Positions 17,213-26,694 are shown, counted from the first letter of the stretch. The stretch is 33,978 nucleotides of DNA from an uncultured bacterium (GCA_946061355.1 CAMGRE010000002.1:1-33978), one strand, 5' to 3'. Numbers and translations are program-made. The notes: generated by a model not told the origin, from the sequence alone.

Positions 17213-18067
17213 ATGAATGAAGAAAAGATTTTAAAAGTAAAAGTGTGGCTCCCGGTTGCACTGGCCGTACTGTCCGCCATTCTGGTGGTGTGTGGGTTGT
17301 GGACCCGTATGGGAGACATAGAAATGTCATTTTTTTATTTTGCCAAATTTATCGATGATGAGTGGACAAAGATGGCATTCACACTTGCGTTTGCATTGCT
17401 TTTTGCAATTTTTGTCACAATGCGCCGTTACGGGTATCTGAAAGCAATAAAGATATCGGCGATAATCCTGTTTGTTGTGGAAATCATTTCCGGTGTGATG
17501 AATTATTTGTGCAGTATCCGGTGGATGGTACCCGGTCCACTCAATGTGTTTGAGCGGATTCCGGGGAGCAGATATGTACTTGATCTGTGGTATCTTATGA
17601 CCTATGGATCGACTCAGATTTCGGCAAAGCTCCCGGTGGTTATCGGTAATCTCCTGGCAATCGCAACAGCGCTTCTTGTCGCGATCTTTGCAGCGCAGCT
17701 TATGAAAAAGGTAACGTCCGGGGAAGCAAACGAAAATGAGATCACGCTGCCTGCTAAGGTGATTTTGACGCTCTGGCTGTCGGCTCTGGCGGGATATGTT
17801 GTGCGTGTCCTTATTACTTTGCCGGAAAACGGAATCAGCGCAGTGGGAATTTTGGTGGTTGCGGAAAGTATGCTGATGACCGTATCCTTCTATCTGATGC
17901 TGACTGGGAGAAAGGTGGGATTTTATCTGTGCTGTGCCGTCAGTGTGGTGGATATCATTGCCAGTTGTGTGGTCGTGAAAGCCGGAGCGTTTTTTGTCAT
18001 TGTAAGTTTGCTTAAGCTTGTGATAATCCGGTTGATTTTGCTACGCAGCTGGGGGAAGATGAGATAG
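17213..18067 (+). CDS. Polytopic membrane protein of unknown function
   Basis: 284 aa with several hydrophobic helices; AAAGGGGG RBS upstream of ATG 17213. Confidence 0.75.
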   Translation: MNEEKILKVKVWLPVALAVLSAILVVCGLWTRMGDIEMSFFYFAKFIDDEWTKMAFTLAFALLFAIFVTMRRYGYLKAIKISAIILFVVEIISGVMNYLCSIRWMVPGPLNVFERIPGSRYVLDLWYLMTYGSTQISAKLPVVIGNLLAIATALLVAIFAAQLMKKVTSGEANENEITLPAKVILTLWLSALAGYVVRVLITLPENGISAVGILVVAESMLMTVSFYLMLTGRKVGFYLCCAVSVVDIIASCVVVKAGAFFVIVSLLKLVIIRLILLRSWGKMR

Positions 18068-18134
18068 GCATCCGCGGAGGGTATGCAGTCAGAGGGATAA
18101 CAGGCGCGATTTTGAGAAGGGATGTGTTACAACA

Positions 18135-19022
18135 GTGAAAAGAGATGATTCTTCCGCTGCAAATATATTGATTCTCAGTTTATGGATTCCTATTTTATGC
18201 GTAGCAGTAGTGGTGGGTGTGTTTACTTTCCCGATTGCCGTATATTTTTTTGACGAACATGTCCTGGGACAGACGGCAGATGAATCGCATGCCGATTATG
18301 GTGTATTTAGAATCAGCGCTGAGAGTAATGAGAATACAAACAATACCGATTACTGGTTTTTGAGGGGAGATGATATTTATCATTATTCCCTGCCAGATGG
18401 TCCGCTGGAGATTGTCTGTAAAGGTGAAGAAGAGGAAATGCGGTCCTTAAACATAGTTGATGAAAAGTATGATGATCCACAACAGGCGTCTGTCCAAGTG
18501 AATGGACGAGTTATCACGTTTGAGCATGATTATGGAGAGAAGGAGTTTTACTACCGGTTGGAGGATGGGACGACACAGCAGATCAAATGTTTGCAAAAAA
18601 GGAGGTTCCGCCTGTCACAATTGTATCGGAAGAACTTGACGACGGACGACGGTGATGTAGTTGGGCTTTTTCGGGTTTCGTCAACACATAACTCGAGACT
18701 GTATGGTTCCCATCACTATCTGGCAAGGGAGGTTTTGTTTCGCCTCAATCCGGAAACCGGGGAAAACGAGATCTTATATGAGACAGAGAACAATCTGACA
18801 AGGATCGTGGGTTATCATAACAAAAAGATCTATCTGGTGCGTGATTACTGCATTTACACCGTTGATGTGCAAACGGGAGAGGAACGAGAGCTTTGCAGGC
18901 TTTGGCAGGATGAGAGAAAGGATAGATGCGACTATCTGTTTGACTGGCAGGGAGATTATCTGATCGTGAGAAGGCAGGACTGGGAAAGCTGTGAAGTGTA
19001 TGCAGTCGGGGTGGAGAAATAG
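18135..19022 (+). CDS. Single-pass membrane-anchored, propeller-like protein of unknown function
   Basis: N-terminal TM (ILILSLWIPILCVAVVVGVFTFPIAVYFF) then strand-rich repeats (GDDIYHYSLPDG, NKKIYLVRDYCIYTVDVQTGEE, GDYLIVRR). GTG start. Confidence 0.65.
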   Translation: MKRDDSSAANILILSLWIPILCVAVVVGVFTFPIAVYFFDEHVLGQTADESHADYGVFRISAESNENTNNTDYWFLRGDDIYHYSLPDGPLEIVCKGEEEEMRSLNIVDEKYDDPQQASVQVNGRVITFEHDYGEKEFYYRLEDGTTQQIKCLQKRRFRLSQLYRKNLTTDDGDVVGLFRVSSTHNSRLYGSHHYLAREVLFRLNPETGENEILYETENNLTRIVGYHNKKIYLVRDYCIYTVDVQTGEERELCRLWQDERKDRCDYLFDWQGDYLIVRRQDWESCEVYAVGVEK

Positions 19023-19065
19023 GATAAATTTTTGAGAAATAAATACAATTTTATGATAATAATAC

Positions 19066-19094
19066 TTGCAATAAAACATATATTATGCTATGAT
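19066..19094 (+). promoter_or_regulatory. Promoter upstream of Rpn remnant
   Basis: TTGCAA (19066-19071), 17-nt spacer, TATGAT (19089-19094). Confidence 0.55.
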
Positions 19095-19305
19095 GAGTGC
19101 AAAGCATAAGTTCTTTGATTCTCCGGCTGACACACAGCCGTCTTACAGGGAAGTCTCCCGTTATTCAACGAATTCTGTGCTTAAACCCAACAACAAATGA
19201 ATCAGCACGGAAGCGGAGAACGACGGGCGTACTGTATGTAGTATTGATATCAGGAGCGGCGTCGGTTCCTCTTATTTTCCGTGCGGAAAAAGGAACAAAT
19301 GAGAA

Positions 19306-19989
19306 ATGAAACAGACAGAACACGGCATTCGCCTCGATGTCTGCCTTGACGAGCAGGGCGGGGATATCGTGGATCTTGAACCTGACCAAAACGGCAGAGC
19401 AGAAGATATCGCATCCCTGCCGAGGCGGGTGCGCTTTTACCATGCGAAGATCGATGCCGGTAGTCTTGCCCGCGGGATGGAGTACAGCACGCTCAGGAAC
19501 GTGGTCGTAATCTTCATCACAACGTATGATCCGTTTGGCTTAAACCGCATGGTCTACACGATATCCAACAAGCGCGAGGAAGTTCCGGACATGCCGTATG
19601 ACGACGGCGCAAAGACACTGTTTCTGTACACAAAAGGCACGGAGGGCAACCCTCCGGAGGAGTTAAGGCAGCTCCTTCACTATATGGAGGACACCCGTGC
19701 GGAGAATGCCGTGACGCCGGAACTGAGAGAACTCCATGAGATGGTAACACAGGTGAAGTGCGATAAGGAAGTGGGGCTTGCATATATGAAAGCATATGAA
19801 CTTGAACAGAGACTGCTTAGGCAGGGCAGAGAGGAAGGCAGAGCAGAAGGAACAGTGGATACACTGGTTGAATTGGTAAAAGATGGTCTTTTGACGATTG
19901 CGCAGGCGGCAGAGAGATCCGGTGTACCCATGACTGACTTTGAGGAAAGGCTGAAAAAGGAGACTGCCGGGGCAAATGACATGCCGTGA
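19306..19989 (+). pseudogene. Rpn/PD-(D/E)XK nuclease family protein, N-terminally truncated
   Basis: HGIRLDVCLDEQGGDIVDLE, RVRFYHAKIDAGSLARGMEYSTLRNVVVIFITTYDPFG, QLLHYMEDTRAENAVTPELRELHEMV; LRQGREEGRAEG C-terminal helix. The expected N-terminal section is absent, with an in-frame TGA at 19300-19302. Confidence 0.7.
19706..19770 (+). repeat. Direct repeat copy A (65 bp)
   Basis: ATGCCGTGACGCCGGAACTGAGAGAACTCCATGAGATGGTAACACAGGTGAAGTGCGATAAGGAA; 60/65 identical to 19981-20045. Confidence 0.95.
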
Positions 19990-20045
19990 CACCGGAACTG
20001 AGAGAACTTCATGAGACGGTAACCCAGATGAAGTGCGATAAGGAA
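19981..20045 (+). repeat. Direct repeat copy B (65 bp), orphan Rpn C-terminal fragment
   Basis: ATGCCGTGACACCGGAACTGAGAGAACTTCATGAGACGGTAACCCAGATGAAGTGCGATAAGGAA; in frame it encodes VTPELRELHETVTQMKCDKE, paralogous to copy A. Confidence 0.95.
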
Positions 20046-20075
20046 CAAGGCAACGAATCAGAGTTGATAAAACGG

Positions 20076-20104
20076 TTGAACTGTGACACTTTTTTCCCTA
20101 TAAT
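20076..20104 (+). promoter_or_regulatory. Promoter for secreted protein gene
   Basis: TTGAAC (20076-20081), 17-nt spacer, TATAAT (20099-20104). Confidence 0.7.
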
Positions 20105-20144
20105 GTTAATGAAACGGGAAAGGGGCAGTACAGGAGGAAAAGCC

Positions 20145-20774
20145 ATGAAAAAGGGATTACTGAGCGGCCTGTTTGCAGGAATGCTGCTGCTTGGAAGCAG
20201 TATGACCGTGTTCGCGGAGGAGCCGGTGCAGGAAATACAGGTGTCGGTAGAGCAGGCAGCGGAAGAGCAGCAGACAGAGCAGGCACCGGAAGCAGTTGCA
20301 CAGGATTATCAGCAGATCATGACGCCTGAGATCCTGCAGTCATTTATGAAATTGGATGAAAATATTCTGGTGACGGAAGAGGAAGAAGCATGGGAGATCT
20401 TAAGAAATGCCATCGTCCGCCGGACGGATGCCTGGGGTGAGCTTGAGGATGCGGACGGCGATGGGATTGATGACAGAGATCCGATCAACGGCTGTGGCTA
20501 TCTCGATGTGAACTGCAATGGATATGATGACAGATTTGAATTGATAGCGATCAATGCGGCAGCGCAGGAAGACCCGGTGGAAGGTGAACTGCTTCAGCAG
20601 ATGTTTAATTTGCTCAGTCATCGCTGCAAACATGGAATCACAGTATCGGACTTTATGTATGATGAAGAAATGGGCTATATTTCCATGCCAAATTATTTTG
20701 ATCAGTGTCCGGAGTGTGAGGAGGAATTGTATGAAGCATTGGGTGCTGTGATAGATATGTTTGATGCATTATAG
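20145..20774 (+). CDS. Secreted protein with calcium-loop-like DxDGDGxxD motif, uncharacterised
   Basis: Start ATG 20145 with AGGAGG upstream; signal peptide MKKGLLSGLFAGMLLLGSSMTVFAEE; DADGDGIDDRDPINGCGYLDVNCNGYDDRFE; later CPEC. Confidence 0.8.
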   Translation: MKKGLLSGLFAGMLLLGSSMTVFAEEPVQEIQVSVEQAAEEQQTEQAPEAVAQDYQQIMTPEILQSFMKLDENILVTEEEEAWEILRNAIVRRTDAWGELEDADGDGIDDRDPINGCGYLDVNCNGYDDRFELIAINAAAQEDPVEGELLQQMFNLLSHRCKHGITVSDFMYDEEMGYISMPNYFDQCPECEEELYEALGAVIDMFDAL

Positions 20775-20793
20775 GCGATAAGTGAATAGGATT

Positions 20794-20841
20794 AAAAATC
20801 AGGGAATTGCTCAGATGTCTGTGTGATTCCCTGATTTTTAT
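20794..20841. terminator. Strong bidirectional intrinsic terminator
   Basis: Perfect 14-bp inverted repeat AAAAATCAGGGAAT / ATTCCCTGATTTTT. Confidence 0.9.
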
Positions 20842-20994
20842 TGCACAGAGGCGCAGAATGAAAGATGCTGCTGCGCGCCGGCATCTCGCACGGCCTTCTT
20901 GCTATTTTTCTCCAAATCTCATATACTAAGGATATCTGTGCGGGGAACCGGACAGACGAGGAGCTGACAGCGCAGTAAAGCGGAGGAGAACAGT

Positions 20995-22047
20995 ATGAGC
21001 TGGGAAGAAAATGTACGGAAGGTTGTGCCTTATACACCGGGCGAACAGCCGAAGATTAACAATATCATTAAATTAAATACAAATGAAAATCCTTATCCGC
21101 CGGCACCGGAGGTTGTGGCAGTACAGGAGTCGATCAGACCGGAGGAATACAGCCTGTATCCGGATCCGGAAGCATCGGTGTTGGTGCAGAGTCTTGCGGA
21201 CTATTACGGACTGAAGAAGGAGCAGGTCTTTGTGGGAGTGGGGTCGGATGACGTCCTCTCGATGGCGTTCCTTACGTTCTTTAACGGAAATAAGCCGGTC
21301 TTTTTCCCGGATATCACGTATTCCTTCTATGATGTCTGGGCGAATCTTTACCGGATTCCGTTTGAGACGAAACCGCTGACGGAGGATTTCAGGATCGATC
21401 CGGCAGATTATACAAAAGAGAATGGCGGCGTGATTTTCCCGAATCCCAATGCGCCGACAGGCGTGCTGGAGGATCTTGATACGGTCGAGGAGATCATCCG
21501 TGCAAACCGGGATGTGGTAGTCATCGTGGATGAGGCATACATTGACTTTGGCGGTAAGAGCTGCCTGCCTCTTCTGGAGAAGTACGACAATCTGCTTGTG
21601 GTCAGAACCTTTTCCAAGTCCCGTGCGTTGGCAGGCATGCGGATCGGATTTGCGATGGGAAATGAAAAATTGATTTCCTATCTGAATGATGCGAAGTTTT
21701 CGTTTAATTCCTACACGATGAATCTGCCCTCCCTGCGGATCGGGGCGGCAAGTGTAAAGGCGGACGATTATTTCAGAAAGATGCTTGAGAAGGTCGTAGC
21801 GACCAGAGAATGGACTAAGGCGGAACTTAAGAAACTGGGCTTTACTTTCCCGGATTCTTACAGCAACTTCATTTTTGCATCTCACCCGGATGTTCCGGCA
21901 AAGGAGCTTTTTAAGGCTTTGCGTGAGCAGGGGATCATTGTCAGACACTTCGACAAGCCGAGAATTGACAATTACCTGCGCATCACGATCGGCACGGATG
22001 AGCAGATGCACACACTGGTGGATTTTTTGAAAAATTATCTGAAATAG
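20995..22047 (+). CDS. hisC: Histidinol-phosphate aminotransferase
   Basis: LNTNENPYPPAP, GVGSDDVLSMAF, VIVDEAYIDF, VVRTFSKSRALAGMRIGFAMG. Confidence 0.92.
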   Translation: MSWEENVRKVVPYTPGEQPKINNIIKLNTNENPYPPAPEVVAVQESIRPEEYSLYPDPEASVLVQSLADYYGLKKEQVFVGVGSDDVLSMAFLTFFNGNKPVFFPDITYSFYDVWANLYRIPFETKPLTEDFRIDPADYTKENGGVIFPNPNAPTGVLEDLDTVEEIIRANRDVVVIVDEAYIDFGGKSCLPLLEKYDNLLVVRTFSKSRALAGMRIGFAMGNEKLISYLNDAKFSFNSYTMNLPSLRIGAASVKADDYFRKMLEKVVATREWTKAELKKLGFTFPDSYSNFIFASHPDVPAKELFKALREQGIIVRHFDKPRIDNYLRITIGTDEQMHTLVDFLKNYLK

Positions 22048-22097
22048 CGTCTGTGTGCGCAGACGCGCGAATTTGAACAAAAAAGGAGTATTATATT

Positions 22098-22598
22098 ATG
22101 GAAAGTTTGGTAGTATGGTTTACAGCCACACTGGGACAGTATATTTCAAGGGAACTCGTCATTTTTATTATCTCCATGATTCCGATTCTGGAACTCCGCG
22201 GCGGGCTGATTGCGGCATCTCTATTACAGGTGCCGATCACCACGGCGATCCCGATCTGTATCATCGGAAACATCATTCCGATTCCCTTTATCCTGCTCTT
22301 TATCAAACAGGTATTCAAATGGCTCAAGAAGGTGAAGCTGTTTAGGGGGATCATTGAGCGGTTGGAGAAGCGCGCCATGGGCAAGAGCGATGCGATCAAG
22401 AAGGGAGAATTCTGGGGGCTTGCCCTTTTCGTGGGAATTCCTCTGCCGGGTACGGGAGCGTGGACGGGATCTCTGATCGCGGCGCTTCTGGAGATTGATA
22501 TCAAGAAAGCGGTGCTTGCAGAGCTTGTCGGAGTGGCGATCGCCACGATCATCATGTCGATCGTGTCCTATGGTCTGTTGGGAGCAATTGTTGGATGA
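22098..22598 (+). CDS. Small multidrug export family protein (COG2426-like)
   Basis: 166 aa; SMIPILELRGGLIAASLL and GIPLPGTGAWTGSLIAALL motifs. Confidence 0.8.
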   Translation: MESLVVWFTATLGQYISRELVIFIISMIPILELRGGLIAASLLQVPITTAIPICIIGNIIPIPFILLFIKQVFKWLKKVKLFRGIIERLEKRAMGKSDAIKKGEFWGLALFVGIPLPGTGAWTGSLIAALLEIDIKKAVLAELVGVAIATIIMSIVSYGLLGAIVG

Positions 22599-23365
22599 TG
22601 TATACGGATTTTGCGTTAGTTTATGATATTTTCATGGATGAGACTCCCTATGAAAAATGGCATGACACAGTGCGAAGTATGCTGGGACAGCAGGGGATTC
22701 GGGACGGACTCGTTCTGGATCTGGGGTGCGGAACCGGTACGATGACAGAACTGCTCGCCGCCGACGGCTACGACATGATCGGCGTGGATGCGTCCGCGGA
22801 GATGCTGCAGTGCGCCATGGAGAAGCGTGATGCGTCGGGTCATGACATCCTGTATCTGTGTCAGGATATGCGGGAGTTTGAACTGTACGGGACAGTCCGT
22901 GCGGTGATCAGCCTGTGTGACAGTGTGAATTACATCACGGAGCCGGAGGAACTGCTCACCGTGTTTCGGCTCGTGAACAATTATCTCGATCCGGGTGGTA
23001 TTTTTTTGTTTGATTTCAATACGGAATATAAGTACCGGGAAGTGATCGGAGATACCGTGATCGCCGAGAACCGGGAGCACTGTAGCTTCATCTGGGAGAA
23101 TTATTATGATGAGGCCGACTGTATCAACGAGTATGATGTGACGGTGTTTGAGGAGGAACCGGACGGCAGATACCGGAAATTTACAGAGACGCATTTCCAG
23201 AGAGGATACCGGCTTGAGGAGATGATCCGGCTGATCGAGCAGGCAGGCATGGAGCTTGTCGGTACGTTTGATGCGGATACGCTCGGGGCGGTGAGCGATA
23301 CGAGCGAGCGCGTCTACGTGATGGCGCGGGAGATACAAAAAAGAGGTTATTGTGATGGAAAATAG
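22595..23365 (+). CDS. Class I SAM-dependent methyltransferase
   Basis: VLDLGCGTGTMTELLA, DMIGVDASAEML; 4-nt overlap with the preceding ORF. Confidence 0.9.
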   Translation: MMYTDFALVYDIFMDETPYEKWHDTVRSMLGQQGIRDGLVLDLGCGTGTMTELLAADGYDMIGVDASAEMLQCAMEKRDASGHDILYLCQDMREFELYGTVRAVISLCDSVNYITEPEELLTVFRLVNNYLDPGGIFLFDFNTEYKYREVIGDTVIAENREHCSFIWENYYDEADCINEYDVTVFEEEPDGRYRKFTETHFQRGYRLEEMIRLIEQAGMELVGTFDADTLGAVSDTSERVYVMAREIQKRGYCDGK

Positions 23366-24230
23366 AGATTATATCGTGCGTGCGACGGCCGCGGACGCCC
23401 AGATCAGGGCGTTTGCCGCGACGACGAGGCAGATGGTGGAGATGGCGAGACAGGTTCACAACACCAGTCCGGTGGCAACTGCCGCGCTCGGCAGACTGAT
23501 GACGGCAGGAGCCATGATGGGCAGCATGTTAAAAGGAGAGGATGACGTCCTGACGCTGCAGATCACGGGAGACGGACCGCTCAAGACAATTGTGGTCACG
23601 GCGGATGCAAAGGCCGGAGTGAAGGGCTATGTGGGCAATCCGCAGGTGATCCTGCCGGCGAATGCGCTCGGCAAGCTCGATGTGGGAGGTGCGGTAGGCC
23701 ACGGCAGGCTCAGCGTCATCAAAGATATGGGATTAAAAGAGCCGTATGTTGGACAGACTATGCTCCAGACAGGCGAGATTGCGGAGGATCTGACATATTA
23801 CTTTGCGACATCGGAGCAGGTGCCCTCCAGCGTGGGGCTCGGTGTATTGATGGAAAAGGACAATACCGTGCGCCAGGCGGGCGGCTTCATCATTCAGCTT
23901 ATGCCGTTTGCCCCGGATGAGGTGATCGATACGCTTGAAGAAAATCTGAAAAAGATACAGCCGGTGACAACGATGCTCGATATGGGCGATACGCCGGAGC
24001 AAATCTTAGAACGTTTGCTTGGAAATCTGGATCTGCAGATCAATGAGAAAACGGATACTTCCTTCTATTGCAACTGTGACAGGGCACGTGTGGAGAAAGC
24101 GCTCTTAAGCATTGGGAAGGCGGAGATCCGGAGTATGATTGAGGATGGCAAACCCGTTACGTTAAACTGTCATTTCTGTAATAAAGATTATACATTTTCA
24201 ATCGAGGAATTAAAGGAGCTCATAAAATGA
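23355..24230 (+). CDS. hslO: Hsp33 redox-regulated chaperone
   Basis: Hsp33 core plus CxC...CxxC zinc switch (FYCNCDRARVEK ... LNCHFCNKDY). ATG at 23355. Confidence 0.93.
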   Translation: MENRDYIVRATAADAQIRAFAATTRQMVEMARQVHNTSPVATAALGRLMTAGAMMGSMLKGEDDVLTLQITGDGPLKTIVVTADAKAGVKGYVGNPQVILPANALGKLDVGGAVGHGRLSVIKDMGLKEPYVGQTMLQTGEIAEDLTYYFATSEQVPSSVGLGVLMEKDNTVRQAGGFIIQLMPFAPDEVIDTLEENLKKIQPVTTMLDMGDTPEQILERLLGNLDLQINEKTDTSFYCNCDRARVEKALLSIGKAEIRSMIEDGKPVTLNCHFCNKDYTFSIEELKELIK

Positions 24231-26143
24231 AGCATGGATATGTGAAAGTAGCGGCGGTGACGCCAAAGATCAGGGTGGCGGATCCGGCCTGGAACAGAGC
24301 GCAGATCTGCGAAAAGATCGGGGAAGCATATCAGGCGGGAGCCAGAATCATGGTATTTCCGGAACTGTGTCTGACCGGCTATACGTGTAATGACCTGTTT
24401 TTACAGGACAGGCTTTTGTCTGAGAGCATGGAGCAGCTTAAGCAGCTTGCGGATTTTACGGAAGGGTATGATGCGCTGATCTTTGTGGGCATGCCGCTCG
24501 TGTATCAGCATAAGCTCTATAACGTGGCTGCGGTGCTGCAGGACGGAAAAGTGCTTGCCTTTATTCCGAAGACGCATATCCCGAGCTACGGCGAATTTTA
24601 TGAAGCGAGACATTTCACGCCGGGAAATGCAAAACCGGTGATGTATCGCTTTGAGGATGAGGAGATTCCTTTCGGTACGCATCTCTTATTTCAGGCGGAC
24701 ACCATGGAGGGACTCATGGTGGGGTGCGAGATCTGCGAGGATGTCTGGGCGCCCGCTCCGCCCAATACGGGGCTTGCCATGGCGGGAGCGACGGTGATTG
24801 TGAACCTGTCCGCATCCAACGAGACGGTTGGCAAGGATGAATACCGCGAGATGTTAGTGAAATCTGCCAGTGCAAGGCTGATTGCGGGATACATTTATAC
24901 GAGCGCGGGAGAGGGAGAGTCCACGCAGGATCTCGTGTTCGGCGGACACAATATTATTGCAGAGAACGGCAGCGTGCTCGCGCAGGCAAAAAGATTTGCC
25001 TGTGAGACGGTTTGTGCTGACCTTGACATTCACAGGCTCTGTTATGAGAGACGCCGGATGAATACGTACACAGAGAATCCGCAGGACGGACAGGATTACC
25101 GGGTGATTCCTTTCCATCTGGAAGAGGAAGACACGGAGCTTACCAGGACGTACCCGTGTATGCCGTTCGTGCCGGATGATGTGACAATGCGCGACAAGCG
25201 CTGTGATGAGATCCTTTCGATCCAGTCCTATGGGCTCAAAAAGCGGTATGAGCATACCGGCTGCAAAACGGCGGTTATCGGTATCTCAGGGGGCTTGGAT
25301 TCCACATTGGCGCTGCTCGTTACGGTGCGTGCTTTTGATATGTTAGAACTGCCTCGCCGGAATATCTATGCGGTGACGATGCCCTGCTTCGGAACGACGG
25401 ACAGAACGTATGACAATGCGTGCAGACTGGCGCACACTCTGGGAGCAACACTCGAGGAAGTGGATATCAGAGAAGCGGTCAGAGTGCATTTTAAGGATAT
25501 CAGGCAGGATGAGGAGAAACATGATGTAACCTATGAGAACGGTCAGGCGAGAGAACGCACACAGGTGCTGATGGATATCGCCAACCGCGAGAATGGTCTG
25601 GTGATCGGTACGGGAGATATGTCGGAACTGGCACTCGGGTGGGCGACCTATAACGGCGACCACATGTCCATGTACGGCGTGAACGCGGGTGTTCCCAAGA
25701 CGCTGGTGCGCCATCTGGTGCGTTATTATGCCGATACGTGCGGTGACGATGCGCTGACAGAGGTACTTCTTGATGTGCTCGATACACCGGTGAGTCCGGA
25801 ACTTCTGCCCCCTGTGGACGGGAAGATCTCACAGAAGACAGAAGATCTGGTGGGACCGTATGAGCTCCATGACTTCTTCCTGTACTACATGCTGAGACAG
25901 GGATTCCCTCCGCTAAAGATCTACAGGATCGCCCGTCGCAGTTTTGACGGACAGTATGACGACGAGACCATCAAAAAATGGCTCAAGACATTTTATCGCA
26001 GATTCTTTGCCCAGCAGTTTAAGCGTTCCTGCCTCCCGGACGGCCCGAAGGTCGGAAGCGTGGCAGTGTCTCCCAGAGGAGATCTGCGCATGCCTTCGGA
26101 TGCGAGCATGGAGGCGTGGAAGAAGGAACTCGATCAGTTATGA
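24227..26143 (+). CDS. nadE: Glutamine-dependent NAD+ synthase
   Basis: Nitrilase-like N domain (MVFPELCLTGYTC, VGCEICEDVWAP) and NAD synthase domain (GISGGLDSTLALLV, VIGTGDMSELALGWATYNGDHMSMYGVNAGVPKTLVR). Confidence 0.94.
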   Translation: MKHGYVKVAAVTPKIRVADPAWNRAQICEKIGEAYQAGARIMVFPELCLTGYTCNDLFLQDRLLSESMEQLKQLADFTEGYDALIFVGMPLVYQHKLYNVAAVLQDGKVLAFIPKTHIPSYGEFYEARHFTPGNAKPVMYRFEDEEIPFGTHLLFQADTMEGLMVGCEICEDVWAPAPPNTGLAMAGATVIVNLSASNETVGKDEYREMLVKSASARLIAGYIYTSAGEGESTQDLVFGGHNIIAENGSVLAQAKRFACETVCADLDIHRLCYERRRMNTYTENPQDGQDYRVIPFHLEEEDTELTRTYPCMPFVPDDVTMRDKRCDEILSIQSYGLKKRYEHTGCKTAVIGISGGLDSTLALLVTVRAFDMLELPRRNIYAVTMPCFGTTDRTYDNACRLAHTLGATLEEVDIREAVRVHFKDIRQDEEKHDVTYENGQARERTQVLMDIANRENGLVIGTGDMSELALGWATYNGDHMSMYGVNAGVPKTLVRHLVRYYADTCGDDALTEVLLDVLDTPVSPELLPPVDGKISQKTEDLVGPYELHDFFLYYMLRQGFPPLKIYRIARRSFDGQYDDETIKKWLKTFYRRFFAQQFKRSCLPDGPKVGSVAVSPRGDLRMPSDASMEAWKKELDQL

Positions 26144-26583
26144 CCCGCAGCCTTCTCGAGCGAAGCTTCCACGGCATTTAAGAGCAGGATGGAAGTATAA
26201 CGGCTGTCATCGGAGTATGTGATGCCTTCGAGTGACTGATTTTCGGTAATCTGTTCGGACAGTTCCTCAAAGGACGGTTCGATGAGAGGATACATGGTGG
26301 CGACTGCTTCGTCCAGATTGACGAGGCGCAGACTGTTGATGTTGTTTTCGTCCACAACGATCTCTACGTCCACCACGCTGCCGCCCAGTTCGATGGAGGT
26401 CGTGTAAATGCCGGGTGTGTAGGCGTTCACAGTCTGTTCTTCCTCACGGGATTTTTCCCTGTTTTTGGAAGGAAGAAACATGATGGCGAGCAGTACGATA
26501 AAAAGAATCCCCAGGGCGATGAAGATTCCGGTATAGATCAGTTCCTTCATGTGAAGGACGATGATTTTGGTTCTGGAACTCAT
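26134..26583 (-). CDS. Membrane-anchored small protein, possibly FMN-binding-domain-like
   Basis: Likely start MSSRTKIIVLHMKELIYTG at 26583; one TM helix then TPGIYTTSIELGGSVVDVEIVVDENNINSLRLVNLDE. Overlaps the nadE 3' end by 10 nt. Confidence 0.65.
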   Translation of the reverse strand: MSSRTKIIVLHMKELIYTGIFIALGILFIVLLAIMFLPSKNREKSREEEQTVNAYTPGIYTTSIELGGSVVDVEIVVDENNINSLRLVNLDEAVATMYPLIEPSFEELSEQITENQSLEGITYSDDSRYTSILLLNAVEASLEKAAGHN

Positions 26584-26664
26584 TGGATATGATCCCCGTT
26601 CATAAATATTATTTATATAATGTATTACTGTGCCGCCCGGGATATGACAGGGACGAATCACATC

Positions 26665-26694
26665 TTGACAAACGCACAGTCCGGTTGTTATGAT
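26665..26694 (+). promoter_or_regulatory. glnA promoter
   Basis: TTGACA (26665-26670), 18-nt spacer, TATGAT (26689-26694). Confidence 0.75.

Noticed and set aside
19097-19309. 70-aa ORF upstream of the Rpn remnant
   Set aside because: Weak start, no Rpn N-terminal motif or other family signal; probably degenerate sequence.
19986-20144. N-terminal extension of the 19986..20774 ORF
   Set aside because: Encodes the duplicated Rpn fragment and then a promoter; the signal peptide and RBS support the start at 20145.
21073-22080. 335-aa minus-strand ORF antisense to hisC
   Set aside because: Shadow ORF; Arg/Ile/His-rich with no family resemblance and no RBS-supported start seen.
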